Virus record (IMG/VR): IMGVR_UViG_3300020470_001313
Location: 86,608-150,607 of that record
Length of the DNA stretch: 64,000 nt
From: a virus
Strand: one strand, 5' to 3'
Shown here: one piece after another, positions 45,084 to 51,030 of the stretch
How the letters are laid out: every line of letters begins with the position of its first letter
Numbering within the stretch: the stretch's first letter is position 1
Notes under the pieces: generated by a model
The model's database searches: none
The model's input: only the letters and a program-made list of their open reading frames with translations
What the model was told of the DNA's origin: nothing
Position numbers and translations under genes: made by a program

Positions 45084-46055
45084 ATGTCTAAAATCTACTC
45101 TATTACTAATAACATTAACTCCAAGAAATACATCGGTAAAACATCAAGAACTCTTAAAGAACGTATACAAGAACATAAGCAAATTGCATCTAGTAATAGT
45201 AACAATAAAGGTGCAATTCATCATGCTATTAATAAGTATGGTATTGAAAACTTTTCTATTAAATGTATAGAAGAGTGTGATACTAATAGAGAAAATGAGC
45301 GTGAAATGTATTGGATTAAAATGTTACAAACTCACGTGCAATATGGTAAAGGATATAATCTTACTAAAGGTGGAGATGGTGTTATATTAGAGCGTAAAGA
45401 TTGGGGCAAACATATACATTCAAAACCTGTAAGTAAGTATGATTTAAATGGTAATCACATGGAAGATTACGACTCTATGGGATTAGCATTAACTGCAATC
45501 CTTGGAAAAAGTAAAAGATTACATGGTAAATCTAGTATTAGAAAATGTTGTAATGGGGAACAATCTTTTGCTTGGGGATATAGATGGAGTTGGAAAGATT
45601 GTCCTCTGCCCGATGTTACTCACTTGCGAGATTATACCAAGGGTAAGATATACGGTATTAACAAAGATGGGCGTACTAAATGTTGGCAAACTCAAGACGA
45701 TTGCGTTAAAGAAATATCAAATAACCCCAAAGATAATAGTGGAATGAGTTTATCTTTAAATAGTCAATCGTCTTCTAAAGTATGTACTTTTGGATGGTAT
45801 TTGTTCTATGATAAGAAACTATGTTCATTTGATAAGTTTACACCAAGGGCAAGAACTGGGAGACCTAAAGGTACAAATAAGGTGAGATTTAAGGGCGTTA
45901 AGTATAACAATCCTGATGACGTTGTTTATTACGATTCATACCTAGATCTTAAAAAAGAGTATAAGTCATATGAGAATATTTACCGTAATATTCATAACAT
46001 AGAAATGGGTAAAAAGTGGTCTAAATGTTATGATCGTCAGTGGTATAAGGTTTAG
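45084..46055 (+). CDS. GIY-YIG homing endonuclease (SegA-like)
   Basis: 323 residues. The N-terminal GIY-YIG domain (about 4-95) has IYSITNNINSKKYIGKTSRT (the GIY half is reduced to IYSI, the YIG half is intact), LKERIQEHKQ with the conserved Arg, and REMYWIKML with the catalytic Glu. The C-terminal part has NUMOD-like DNA-binding repeats (KPVSKYDLNGNHMEDYDSMG; IYGINKDGRTKCWQTQDDC) and a basic stretch (ARTGRPKGTNKVRFKGVKYN). Such enzymes cut a specific site and copy themselves by repair. It is the only plus-strand gene I support, diverging from 44828 and converging on 46136, which fits insertion as a free-standing selfish element. No strong ribosome site is visible before the ATG. Confidence 0.85.
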   Translation: MSKIYSITNNINSKKYIGKTSRTLKERIQEHKQIASSNSNNKGAIHHAINKYGIENFSIKCIEECDTNRENEREMYWIKMLQTHVQYGKGYNLTKGGDGVILERKDWGKHIHSKPVSKYDLNGNHMEDYDSMGLALTAILGKSKRLHGKSSIRKCCNGEQSFAWGYRWSWKDCPLPDVTHLRDYTKGKIYGINKDGRTKCWQTQDDCVKEISNNPKDNSGMSLSLNSQSSSKVCTFGWYLFYDKKLCSFDKFTPRARTGRPKGTNKVRFKGVKYNNPDDVVYYDSYLDLKKEYKSYENIYRNIHNIEMGKKWSKCYDRQWYKV

Positions 46056-46078
46056 TTTTCCACAGATTACGCTCTCTA

Positions 46079-46099
46079 ATGTATTCCCAAATAATACAT
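46079..46099. other. Short hairpin between convergent genes
   Basis: ATGTATT-CCCAAAT-AATACAT, a 7-bp perfect stem in the 80-bp gap between the homing endonuclease and the convergent 67-residue gene. It could be a weak bidirectional terminator; the stem is AU-rich and lacks a long T-tract. Confidence 0.35.
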
Positions 46100-46135
46100 G
46101 TTATCTCTTTCATAGTAAGATAAGTGAGCGAATCT

Positions 46136-46339
46136 TTAGGCATCTTGTTTAATTAGTTTTCCCCAATCGTGAGGATAGATTAACACATTGCATTGAGAAT
46201 ATCCATGTAATTTATCAGGATCGTCCCATTGTCTAACAGTTAAAGTTATATATTGGGTGCCGATAAAGTTAACAACTCCGCATTCACTTCCATCCTTAAA
46301 ACATACTTTATCGCCACGATTAAAGGGGAATTTCTTCAT
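46136..46339 (-). CDS. Hypothetical small protein with SH3/KOW-like start, 67 aa
   Basis: FNRGDKVCFKDGSECGVVNF is typical of a small beta-barrel (SH3/KOW-like) domain, followed by YITLTVRQWDDPDKLHGYSQ and NVLIYPHDW. It ends an operon starting at 48692, sharing its first base with the last base of the oxygenase-like gene. Function unknown; related sequences are familiar in marine T4-like phages. Confidence 0.65.
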   Translation of the reverse strand: MKKFPFNRGDKVCFKDGSECGVVNFIGTQYITLTVRQWDDPDKLHGYSQCNVLIYPHDWGKLIKQDA

Positions 46340-47307
46340 TATTCCCAGAAGGATTTGGTCTGTTTCTTATGACCTATTCCTCCCATACTTCCATCAAATT
46401 GTTTTCTCCAAGGTGCAGGTTTTGGTTTGCTTCCTTTATACTCAGGCACAGATGATTTATCAGGTTGTTTATTAGTTTGATCCTTTAATTCTCTGTCCAT
46501 TGTTGATGCCATTGGTTCAAATCCTAACCAGTCAGGTGGTAAAGATTCTCTTCCAGGTAACTCACTTTCTAACATTTTAACCTCAAATCCGTATCTATGA
46601 CTAAACACAATACGAGGGATCATATTCACACTAAGTGATATTCTATTAGGTGATTTATTGTCACTATATCCATGTCTGAGGTGTGATTCCCATATTAAAA
46701 AGTCACCTACTTCGGGTTTAATTACTGCTCTAGGTTGTGAAAATACTGTTGCATTCTCTATATCTGGTGTAAATCCTATATGAGGTTCTATTGCAAAGTT
46801 AAACTTAGGAGATTGAAATTCAATAGGTGCAGCATCATCATCATGGTCTAAATACATGGTTCCAGATAAGAAACTATTTACATGTGCATGATAACTTTGT
46901 CCACCAGTTCCACGATTACAGTTAACCCAACTATCATTAATTAGATACTCTGATTGTATCATATACCCTAACACTTTAGTATGAAAATGATAGGCACATT
47001 CAGTCATCCATTTATGTAATTCAGGTGCATCAATATTATTAAAGAAATTGTTATTTAGTGTAACTCCTTGTGTTTCACCTGCATTGTTAACTTGCTCACC
47101 ACGTTGATAATAATGCTTGAGATCTTTATTACTCCAATTAACATTATGATTGCGTTCTTTCGTATCTTCTCTTACTTTATTGGTCAAATCTTCCAGATAT
47201 TGTTTATCTGGATAAGAGTAACATCCAACTGCTATTGGAAACAATGGGAGTATTTCTTTAGGTGTAATGTTGTTACTTTGCATGCTAAGTTTGTGGTTCA
47301 AGTCCAT
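46339..47307 (-). CDS. 2-oxoglutarate/Fe(II) oxygenase-like protein, 322 aa
   Basis: Central motif GGQSYHAHVNSFLSGTMYLD near residue 134, the H.H..S.LSG.YY pattern of a large 2OG-Fe(II) oxygenase-like family, followed by FLIWESHLRHGYSDN with the distal His and then the Arg in NRISLSVNMIPR. The C-terminal 60 residues are Lys/Pro/Gln-rich and probably disordered. The N-terminus (LPLFPIAVGCYSYPD) matches the usual start of this family. Substrate unknown. It overlaps the 212-residue oxygenase-like gene by 23 bp, so the two are probably made together. Confidence 0.76.
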   Translation of the reverse strand: MDLNHKLSMQSNNITPKEILPLFPIAVGCYSYPDKQYLEDLTNKVREDTKERNHNVNWSNKDLKHYYQRGEQVNNAGETQGVTLNNNFFNNIDAPELHKWMTECAYHFHTKVLGYMIQSEYLINDSWVNCNRGTGGQSYHAHVNSFLSGTMYLDHDDDAAPIEFQSPKFNFAIEPHIGFTPDIENATVFSQPRAVIKPEVGDFLIWESHLRHGYSDNKSPNRISLSVNMIPRIVFSHRYGFEVKMLESELPGRESLPPDWLGFEPMASTMDRELKDQTNKQPDKSSVPEYKGSKPKPAPWRKQFDGSMGGIGHKKQTKSFWE

Positions 47308-47923
47308 AGTATGTGCCTAAATCATGGTCAACATGTATCCAGAAGAAACGTGTTATTTGATATAAACCATTACCAGAATAGGGCATATCATTATCTATAA
47401 GCACAGGAGTTATACTATTAAGTAATGATGCAGGAAATAGAATTGCTTCGTTATTCTTTAACTCAACTTTGTAATCCTCATCATTAAATATCAAGTCACC
47501 ACCTGTAAATTGCTTTGGTTCTTTATACAAATTAACCAACAATACCCACGCTACACCATCAACATGCTCATTAATATAACACCCATTATTATAATAATTG
47601 ATAGTAGTTAATTGCGTACCACAATTACTAAATCCTCTAAATGCGGGATTAATACTTTCTAATGCGGAAACTGTCGCTTTTGAATATATTTTATCTACAC
47701 AATTTAATATATCTGATTGTCTAGCATCCTTAAATAACTCTTCAATAGTAATATAATGACGGTTACAAAATGGTTGCTCCGCATCATTACTCATTATCTG
47801 CGGATGTAAACGAGTGGGAGACGTTAAATATTTCAATTCAGGAAATATTTGATGCTCTAGTTCATACTCAGTAAAAAATTCCTCAATCAAAAGATGAGGA
47901 ATAGGAGAGGAAATTTGCTTCAT
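47285..47923 (-). CDS. 2-oxoglutarate/Fe(II) oxygenase-like protein with altered distal metal ligand, 212 aa
   Basis: NYYNNGCYINEHVDGVAWVL near residues 106-125 has the HxD pair; FTGGDLIFND is the conserved GG.L strand; GLYQITRFFWIH has the Arg expected to bind 2-oxoglutarate. The distal His, normally in an L-H-x-V-T-P-V context, appears as Asn in LFPASLLNSITPV. If that alignment is right the facial triad is incomplete, and the protein may be inactive, use another ligand, or bind without catalysis. It starts with an ATGA overlap on the 48-residue membrane protein. Confidence 0.74.
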   Translation of the reverse strand: MKQISSPIPHLLIEEFFTEYELEHQIFPELKYLTSPTRLHPQIMSNDAEQPFCNRHYITIEELFKDARQSDILNCVDKIYSKATVSALESINPAFRGFSNCGTQLTTINYYNNGCYINEHVDGVAWVLLVNLYKEPKQFTGGDLIFNDEDYKVELKNNEAILFPASLLNSITPVLIDNDMPYSGNGLYQITRFFWIHVDHDLGTYYGLEPQT

Positions 47924-48066
47924 TGATTTAACATTCTATCAATTTGTTGTTGTTTCTCAGTGTTAATATCCTTGAGATGATTACCAAATCCAATAACACT
48001 AAAGACTGCTTTTACACCATAGATTAAAAAGAATACTATGATAAAGATTGTGATTGATTGTTTCAT
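47920..48066 (-). CDS. Small single-span membrane protein, 48 aa
   Basis: MKQSITIFIIVFFLIYGVKA gives a transmembrane helix at about residues 4-26, followed by a polar tail (HLKDINTEKQQQIDRMLNQ). Both ends overlap neighbours as ATGA, so translation is coupled within the 48692-46136 operon. No holin signature beyond size; the early operon context argues against lysis. Function unknown. Confidence 0.65.
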   Translation of the reverse strand: MKQSITIFIIVFFLIYGVKAVFSVIGFGNHLKDINTEKQQQIDRMLNQ

Positions 48067-48191
48067 TGGCACATATCTTCAAAGCGTTGTTTAGCAATAA
48101 TCTCGCAATGTGCTTCGTCTAAATTAGGAAATTCTTCTAAAACTTCCTCATATAAAGTTTCAAGAATTGACTCGTGATGTAGAACTGACAT
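48063..48191 (-). CDS. Small acidic helical protein, 42 aa
   Basis: MSVLHHESILETLYEEVLEE then FPNLDEAHCEIIAKQRFEDM. Two amphipathic acidic helices. The MSVLHHE start is one I associate with small conserved cyanophage proteins. Its ATG shares one base with the stop of the 64-residue gene, and its own stop overlaps the membrane-protein start (ATGA). Function unknown. Confidence 0.66.
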   Translation of the reverse strand: MSVLHHESILETLYEEVLEEFPNLDEAHCEIIAKQRFEDMCQ

Positions 48192-48385
48192 TAGTATGCA
48201 CTCCTTAATAATGTGTACATTGCATCTCTAACTTGATGCGTATCTTCTACAATTCCCTCATACTTTTGGGTTTGTGCGTAACAATCAAGTGCTTGATCTA
48301 TTACATCCCATTGTTCTTGAGTGAAGAAATCGTACATAGTATTTAACTCTTTGTGAGAGTAATCTTTGTTGTTAACTGTAAACAT
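48191..48385 (-). CDS. Hypothetical helical protein, 64 aa
   Basis: MFTVNNKDYSHKELNTMYDF followed by TQEQWDVIDQALDCYAQTQK and an amphipathic helix. No recognised domain. Second gene of the operon driven by the promoter at 48734; spaced 4 bp from the first gene. Confidence 0.63.
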   Translation of the reverse strand: MFTVNNKDYSHKELNTMYDFFTQEQWDVIDQALDCYAQTQKYEGIVEDTHQVRDAMYTLLRSAY

Positions 48386-48389
48386 TAGA

Positions 48390-48692
48390 TTAAACTCCCA
48401 AGTCTAAGAGTAGATCTTTTAGATAATCTTCAGCACAGTCTTGTGCATCATATACATTATCAAAAGTACCGAGATCAATTTGATCTCCGATGATGCAACC
48501 TTTTGAATCATCGTAAACCATAGTACGGACTTCAAAACGGTCATTACCGTAGTGATAGATCGCTAGATTAGGATCTAGGTCATTCTCACGTCTGTAAGAG
48601 TCAAACATAGAGGTGACTACACCCCGTTGCCACTCAAGACCAAGATAATCATCACATAGATTGATGGATTGTGAAAAAAGAGATTTTGACAT
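48390..48692 (-). CDS. Hypothetical protein, 100 aa
   Basis: Alpha/beta composition with an acidic C-terminal helix (YDAQDCAEDYLKDLLLDLGV). Middle strands RFEVRTMVYDDSKG and CIIGDQIDLGTF. First gene of the operon that contains both early oxygenase-like genes; a good promoter lies 42 bp upstream, and AAGGAAC in the leader may be a ribosome site, though somewhat distant. No function assigned. Confidence 0.65.
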   Translation of the reverse strand: MSKSLFSQSINLCDDYLGLEWQRGVVTSMFDSYRRENDLDPNLAIYHYGNDRFEVRTMVYDDSKGCIIGDQIDLGTFDNVYDAQDCAEDYLKDLLLDLGV

Positions 48693-48733
48693 AATTGAAA
48701 AATTGAAAATTGGTGTTCCTTGATTATGTACTT

Positions 48734-48790
48734 ACTATAGCACACAATCGGGCAAAAATCAAGCGATCTTGTGCCACTTTATTGACTGTC
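48734..48790 (-). promoter_or_regulatory. Early promoter with shared upstream element (P2)
   Basis: -10 TATAGT (48734-48739), 17-bp spacer, -35 TTGATT (48757-48762), 8 bp, AAAGTGGCAC (48771-48780), with GACAGTC as the left half of the dyad. It overlaps the stop of the 54-residue gene and drives 48692-46136. Confidence 0.7.
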
Positions 48791-48943
48791 CATCAATGGT
48801 CTCAATACGTCATCCATGATGATACCATTGAAATTCTGAAAGATTCCTATCAATTCATCATCTAACGAGGTGCATGTATCAAGTATTTGTTTAACCTCAT
48901 TCAAATGGATTAACAGTTTCTGCTTATCAGTTAACTCATTCAT
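48779..48943 (-). CDS. Hypothetical protein, 54 aa
   Basis: MNELTDKQKLLIHLNEVKQI then LDDELIGIFQNFNG and RPLMDSQ. Mostly helical, slightly acidic. The ATG overlaps the upstream stop (ATGA), and the stop falls within the shared promoter element of the next operon. No recognised domain. Confidence 0.62.
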   Translation of the reverse strand: MNELTDKQKLLIHLNEVKQILDTCTSLDDELIGIFQNFNGIIMDDVLRPLMDSQ

Positions 48944-49170
48944 AATCCATCCTTAATTGTTATTGCACCAGCATGATTCCACTTAATGTTTAAGCATGCC
49001 ATGTGAATATCTAGCAGATTTGATAGATTAACTCCCTCTAAATCTGTCCAGTCTGAAACATAATCAGTCTGGTCAAAATCACCAGTTCCATCTATCTTCT
49101 GTGGGCATGATTTGAAATTTTGGTCATCATCTACCCAGAAGATTCTTCCAAATGATTTACTATGAAACAT
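48940..49170 (-). CDS. Hypothetical protein, 76 aa
   Basis: FGRIFWVDDDQNFKSCPQKI, WTDLEGVNLSNLLDIHMACL, NIKWNHAGAITIKDG. Mixed alpha/beta with several Asp. GGAGG (in AAAGGAGGTATT) stands 9-10 nt before the ATG, a strong ribosome site. Second gene of the operon starting at 49325. Function unknown. Confidence 0.65.
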   Translation of the reverse strand: MFHSKSFGRIFWVDDDQNFKSCPQKIDGTGDFDQTDYVSDWTDLEGVNLSNLLDIHMACLNIKWNHAGAITIKDGL

Positions 49171-49184
49171 TAGAAATACCTCCT

Positions 49185-49325
49185 TTAAGCATTATTAATT
49201 ATTTCTTCTTTCCAGTCAATATCAGCAAAGACCTCATAAAAGAGTTCACAACCGATATCAAAGTCATCATCAAGTTCACCTTGATAGACTTTAACAACCT
49301 CATCATAAGTCCTGGATTCTGACAT
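49185..49325 (-). CDS. Small acidic protein behind a structured leader, 46 aa
   Basis: I place the start at ATG 49325 (MSESRTYDEVVKVYQGELDD) because GGAG lies 9 nt upstream. The frame is open further upstream to 49442, but that part coincides with a stable hairpin leader right after the transcription start and encodes an unrelated-looking hydrophobic sequence. Very acidic, ending DIDWKEEIINNA. Function unknown. Confidence 0.66.
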   Translation of the reverse strand: MSESRTYDEVVKVYQGELDDDFDIGCELFYEVFADIDWKEEIINNA

Positions 49326-49357
49326 AATTAAAACTCCAAATAGGGTGAATAGTGAGA

Positions 49358-49434
49358 GGAACAAAATCGCAGATGTCTGACCATATCTTAGTAGGATAAC
49401 CCCACAAATGGTCTCAGGGATGCGATTTTGTTCC
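49358..49434 (-). ncRNA. Structured 5' leader (hairpin with 14-bp perfect stem)
   Basis: GGAACAAAATCGCA on the transcript pairs with TGCGATTTTGTTCC (49421-49434 with 49358-49371), 14 bp perfect, enclosing a second stem GACCAT/ATGGTC (49408-49413 with 49379-49384). The stem begins within about 5 nt of the predicted transcription start and ends 33 nt before the ATG at 49325, with TATTCACCCTAT and GGAG in between. It may protect the 5' end, control translation or bind a ligand. Confidence 0.55.
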
Positions 49435-49444
49435 CCATACATGT

Positions 49445-49500
49445 ATTATACACGATCAGGGGTATGTGTCATGTGATTTGGTGACACTTTGTAATCTGTC
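49445..49500 (-). promoter_or_regulatory. Early promoter with shared upstream element (P3)
   Basis: -10 TATAAT (49445-49450), 16-bp spacer, -35 ATGACA (49467-49472), 8 bp, AAAGTGTCAC (49481-49490), with GACAGAT as the left half. It overlaps the 3' end of the 74-residue gene and drives 49325-48779 through the structured leader. Confidence 0.72.
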
Positions 49501-49680
49501 CACTCCTCGGACTACATCAATCTCTCTTATGATACGCTCAATTCTGGGCGTATTGATCGGGCAACGATAACTAAATGTTGTCGCTTCCTTATTGAGACAT
49601 TGAATGATAAGATCTAACTCCTTATCTTCAAGTGTTATATTATAATATACACCTGAAGATGTGATGATAGGTTCACTCAT
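49456..49680 (-). CDS. Hypothetical protein, 74 aa
   Basis: MSEPIITSSGVYYNITLEDK, ELDLIIQCLNKEATTFSY, then RIERIIREIDVVRGVDRLQS. Helical centre with a basic face. The last 15 codons overlap the downstream promoter element. The ATG overlaps the upstream stop (ATGA). Function unknown; last gene of the operon from 50615. Confidence 0.64.
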   Translation of the reverse strand: MSEPIITSSGVYYNITLEDKELDLIIQCLNKEATTFSYRCPINTPRIERIIREIDVVRGVDRLQSVTKSHDTYP

Positions 49681-49844
49681 CTCTCTTTAATTAACTCAGC
49701 AATTTGTGCATCTTCCACCTGATATTGTCTCAGTTTGAGATAGATATCAGACCAGAATTCCTGAATTGGTTCATCATTAACAACATTCATTTCTTGCTTG
49801 ATGTTGTTAAGAACTGCTTCCCACTGATAGTTGCTTAATGGCAT
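49677..49844 (-). CDS. Hypothetical protein, 55 aa
   Basis: MPLSNYQWEAVLNNIKQEMN, then EPIQEFWSDIYLKLRQYQVE and DAQIAELIKER. Two helices and an acidic linker, no Cys. It overlaps the zinc-ribbon gene by 10 bp at its start and the 74-residue gene as ATGA at its end. No recognised domain. Confidence 0.64.
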   Translation of the reverse strand: MPLSNYQWEAVLNNIKQEMNVVNDEPIQEFWSDIYLKLRQYQVEDAQIAELIKER

Positions 49845-50005
49845 GGTAATCTCCATGAGGTTTTGTTTACTGAGGCATCACAATGTATGCAGTTTAATGC
49901 ACTCCAACTAAAGTGAAATACTCTAGCGTGACTGTTACATTCTGGGCAGATAATCAACTTGCCATGTTTACCTGCACGAGTGTATCTGTTAACTGTTTTG
50001 TGCAT
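49835..50005 (-). CDS. Small zinc-ribbon protein, 56 aa
   Basis: Starts MHKTVNRYTRAGKHGKLIIC. Two CxxC knuckles, CPEC at 20-23 and CIHC at 39-42, flank VFHFSWSAL, a classic zinc ribbon. The start at 50005 is chosen over an in-frame TTG at 50020. Closely similar small ribbons with the HFSWSAL core are familiar in marine T4-like phages. Nucleic-acid or RNA-polymerase binding is possible, but no function is known. It overlaps the upstream gene by 17 bp. Confidence 0.72.
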   Translation of the reverse strand: MHKTVNRYTRAGKHGKLIICPECNSHARVFHFSWSALNCIHCDASVNKTSWRLPCH

Positions 50006-50177
50006 AATCCCATAGTTCAATGAAATTTTTTAACCATGAATCATGCTCAGGTGAGTAATCCTGTTCATCAGCAGATACCATAGGTAAGTGATGCTTAACT
50101 ACATAATCTGCATAAACTTCTTGTAAGAAATCAATTTTATCCATAGGTTGTAGTTTGATTGCTTCAAGGTAACTCAT
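49989..50177 (-). CDS. Hypothetical acidic helical protein, 62 aa
   Basis: MSYLEAIKLQPMDKIDFLQE, VYADYVVKHHLPMVSADEQD, then HDSWLKNFIELWDYAQNS. Abuts the preceding gene and overlaps the zinc-ribbon gene. No domain recognised. Confidence 0.62.
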   Translation of the reverse strand: MSYLEAIKLQPMDKIDFLQEVYADYVVKHHLPMVSADEQDYSPEHDSWLKNFIELWDYAQNS

Positions 50178-50384
50178 TTAATAATCCTCCTGATATGTGA
50201 ATTGGGTGAATTTATCGTAATCAAATTTATATGATACAACTCTAGCATCTTGATAATCATCATTATCAGATTGACTATGCCATGAGTTCAAGTATGCTTG
50301 AATCTCTTCACATAGATGTACAGGATTGATGGAATCATTCTCATCATCAAACTGTATGCGAACTTGAAAAATTGCTGATTTCAT
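50178..50384 (-). CDS. Hypothetical small alpha/beta protein, 68 aa
   Basis: AIFQVRIQFDDENDSINPVH, LCEEIQAYLNSWHSQSDN, DARVVSYKFDYDKFTQFTY. A beta-alpha-beta pattern with an acidic loop. GGAGGATT just before the downstream start (50177) lies in its last codons. Function unknown; it abuts both neighbours, so it is translated as part of the 50615 operon. Confidence 0.63.
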   Translation of the reverse strand: MKSAIFQVRIQFDDENDSINPVHLCEEIQAYLNSWHSQSDNDDYQDARVVSYKFDYDKFTQFTYQEDY

Positions 50385-50615
50385 TTATACATCCTCAAAC
50401 CATGAATCGTTATCCTCATCATTACAAACTGAGGTTAATGTGAAATTAGGAATGAATAGAAACTTATAATCATTATCTTCAGGATCAACACCATCTACAA
50501 CAAACTCTGAGTAGATAGATGTAACATTCTTCAGGTTATTCTCCTGGAGATTCCGTTGTAATGCTTCCATGAGTGTATCACTCATATTTTCAATAGACGT
50601 TTGTTGTTCGTCCAT
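50385..50615 (-). CDS. Hypothetical acidic protein behind a structured leader, 76 aa
   Basis: Start at ATG 50615 (MDEQQTSIENMSDTLMEALQ) is fixed by GGAGG 5-6 nt upstream. The open frame extends to 50702, but that part is the hairpin leader. C-terminal half YKFLFIPNFTLTSVCNDEDN is beta with an acidic end. First gene of a six-gene operon (50615-49456). Function unknown. Confidence 0.66.
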   Translation of the reverse strand: MDEQQTSIENMSDTLMEALQRNLQENNLKNVTSIYSEFVVDGVDPEDNDYKFLFIPNFTLTSVCNDEDNDSWFEDV

Positions 50616-50637
50616 AGTTCCTCCGATAGGGTGAATA

Positions 50638-50705
50638 AGAGTGTGGAAGAGGTTCGTCTTAAAGAGCATTTTCCTCTGGGGTCGCTCACCCTTGCCTTCC
50701 ACTCT
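50638..50705 (-). ncRNA. Structured 5' leader, second instance
   Basis: AGAGTGGAAG at the transcript start (50696-50705) pairs with CTTCCACACTCT (50638-50649), 10 bp with a 2-nt bulge. Inside, AGGGTGA can alternatively pair with TCACCCT just upstream of the GGAGG ribosome site, giving two mutually competing folds. It shares TATTCACCCTAT directly before the ribosome site with the leader at 49358. Confidence 0.5.
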
Positions 50706-50765
50706 TTAATAATACACGATTTTGAGAGTAAATGGTGAAAATGTGGTCAGTTTGATAACTGTCAC
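50706..50765 (-). promoter_or_regulatory. Early promoter with shared upstream dyad (P4)
   Basis: -10 TATTAA (50706-50711; TATTAT is offset by 3), 17-bp spacer, hexamer CATTTA (50729-50734), 8 bp, then the dyad GTGACAGTT-ATC-AAACTGACCAC (50743-50765). The -35 is poor, so an activator is likely. The region is nearly duplicated at 51541-51598. Confidence 0.62.
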
Positions 50766-50814
50766 ATAATGGGGTTGACGAAACATGAAAAAACGTGCAT
50801 TTTAAAATGTAACG

Positions 50815-50836
50815 GTGGTATGAAACATCATACCAC
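50815..50836. terminator. Hairpin at the end of the HicA-like gene
   Basis: GTGGTATG-AAACAT-CATACCAC, 8-bp perfect stem. The stop codon of the HicA-like gene is inside it. Four T follow on the plus strand; on the minus strand the following sequence is only moderately T-rich, so termination there may be partial. Confidence 0.5.
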
Positions 50837-51025
50837 TTTTCCCATTATTCTCCTTATCTGGCGTGAACATTGAGCAACGGCATAATTATCACTAGGAGTT
50901 TTGCTCGTAGTGATAATCGTACCATTCTTATGTTGCCAAATAAAATGTTTAGTTTCTCTTACTAAATGAAAGTCATTCTTTTCCATTAAGAAACGAATCT
51001 CTTTCGTCAATGACTTCTTTGGCAT
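50828..51025 (-). CDS. HicA/YcfA-like small protein (orphan), 65 aa
   Basis: Start at ATG 51025 (MPKKSLTKEIRFLMEKNDFH), with GAGGTAA upstream. FHLVRETKHFIWQHKNGTII has the HicA pattern (F..VR..GSH..F.h.ng), with the candidate catalytic His at residue 27 in TKHF rather than GSH. It continues TSKTPSDNYAVAQCSRQIRR. HicA toxins are double-stranded-RNA-binding-fold mRNA interferases paired with HicB. No HicB-like gene adjoins, so it may be a host-directed RNase or a non-toxic RNA-binding relative. Confidence 0.68.
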   Translation of the reverse strand: MPKKSLTKEIRFLMEKNDFHLVRETKHFIWQHKNGTIITTSKTPSDNYAVAQCSRQIRRIMGKVV

Positions 51026-51030
51026 GATGA

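Noticed and set aside
47920-48066. Holin assignment for the small membrane protein
   Set aside because: One transmembrane segment and small size are not enough, and it lies in an early-type operon away from any lysis gene.
49326-49442. Upstream extension of the 46-residue gene to 49442
   Set aside because: The stretch contains a 14-bp perfect stem right after the promoter, and the internal ATG at 49325 has the better ribosome site.
50616-50702. Upstream extension of the 76-residue gene to 50702
   Set aside because: Same reasoning: it is a hairpin leader, and GGAGG directly precedes the ATG at 50615.
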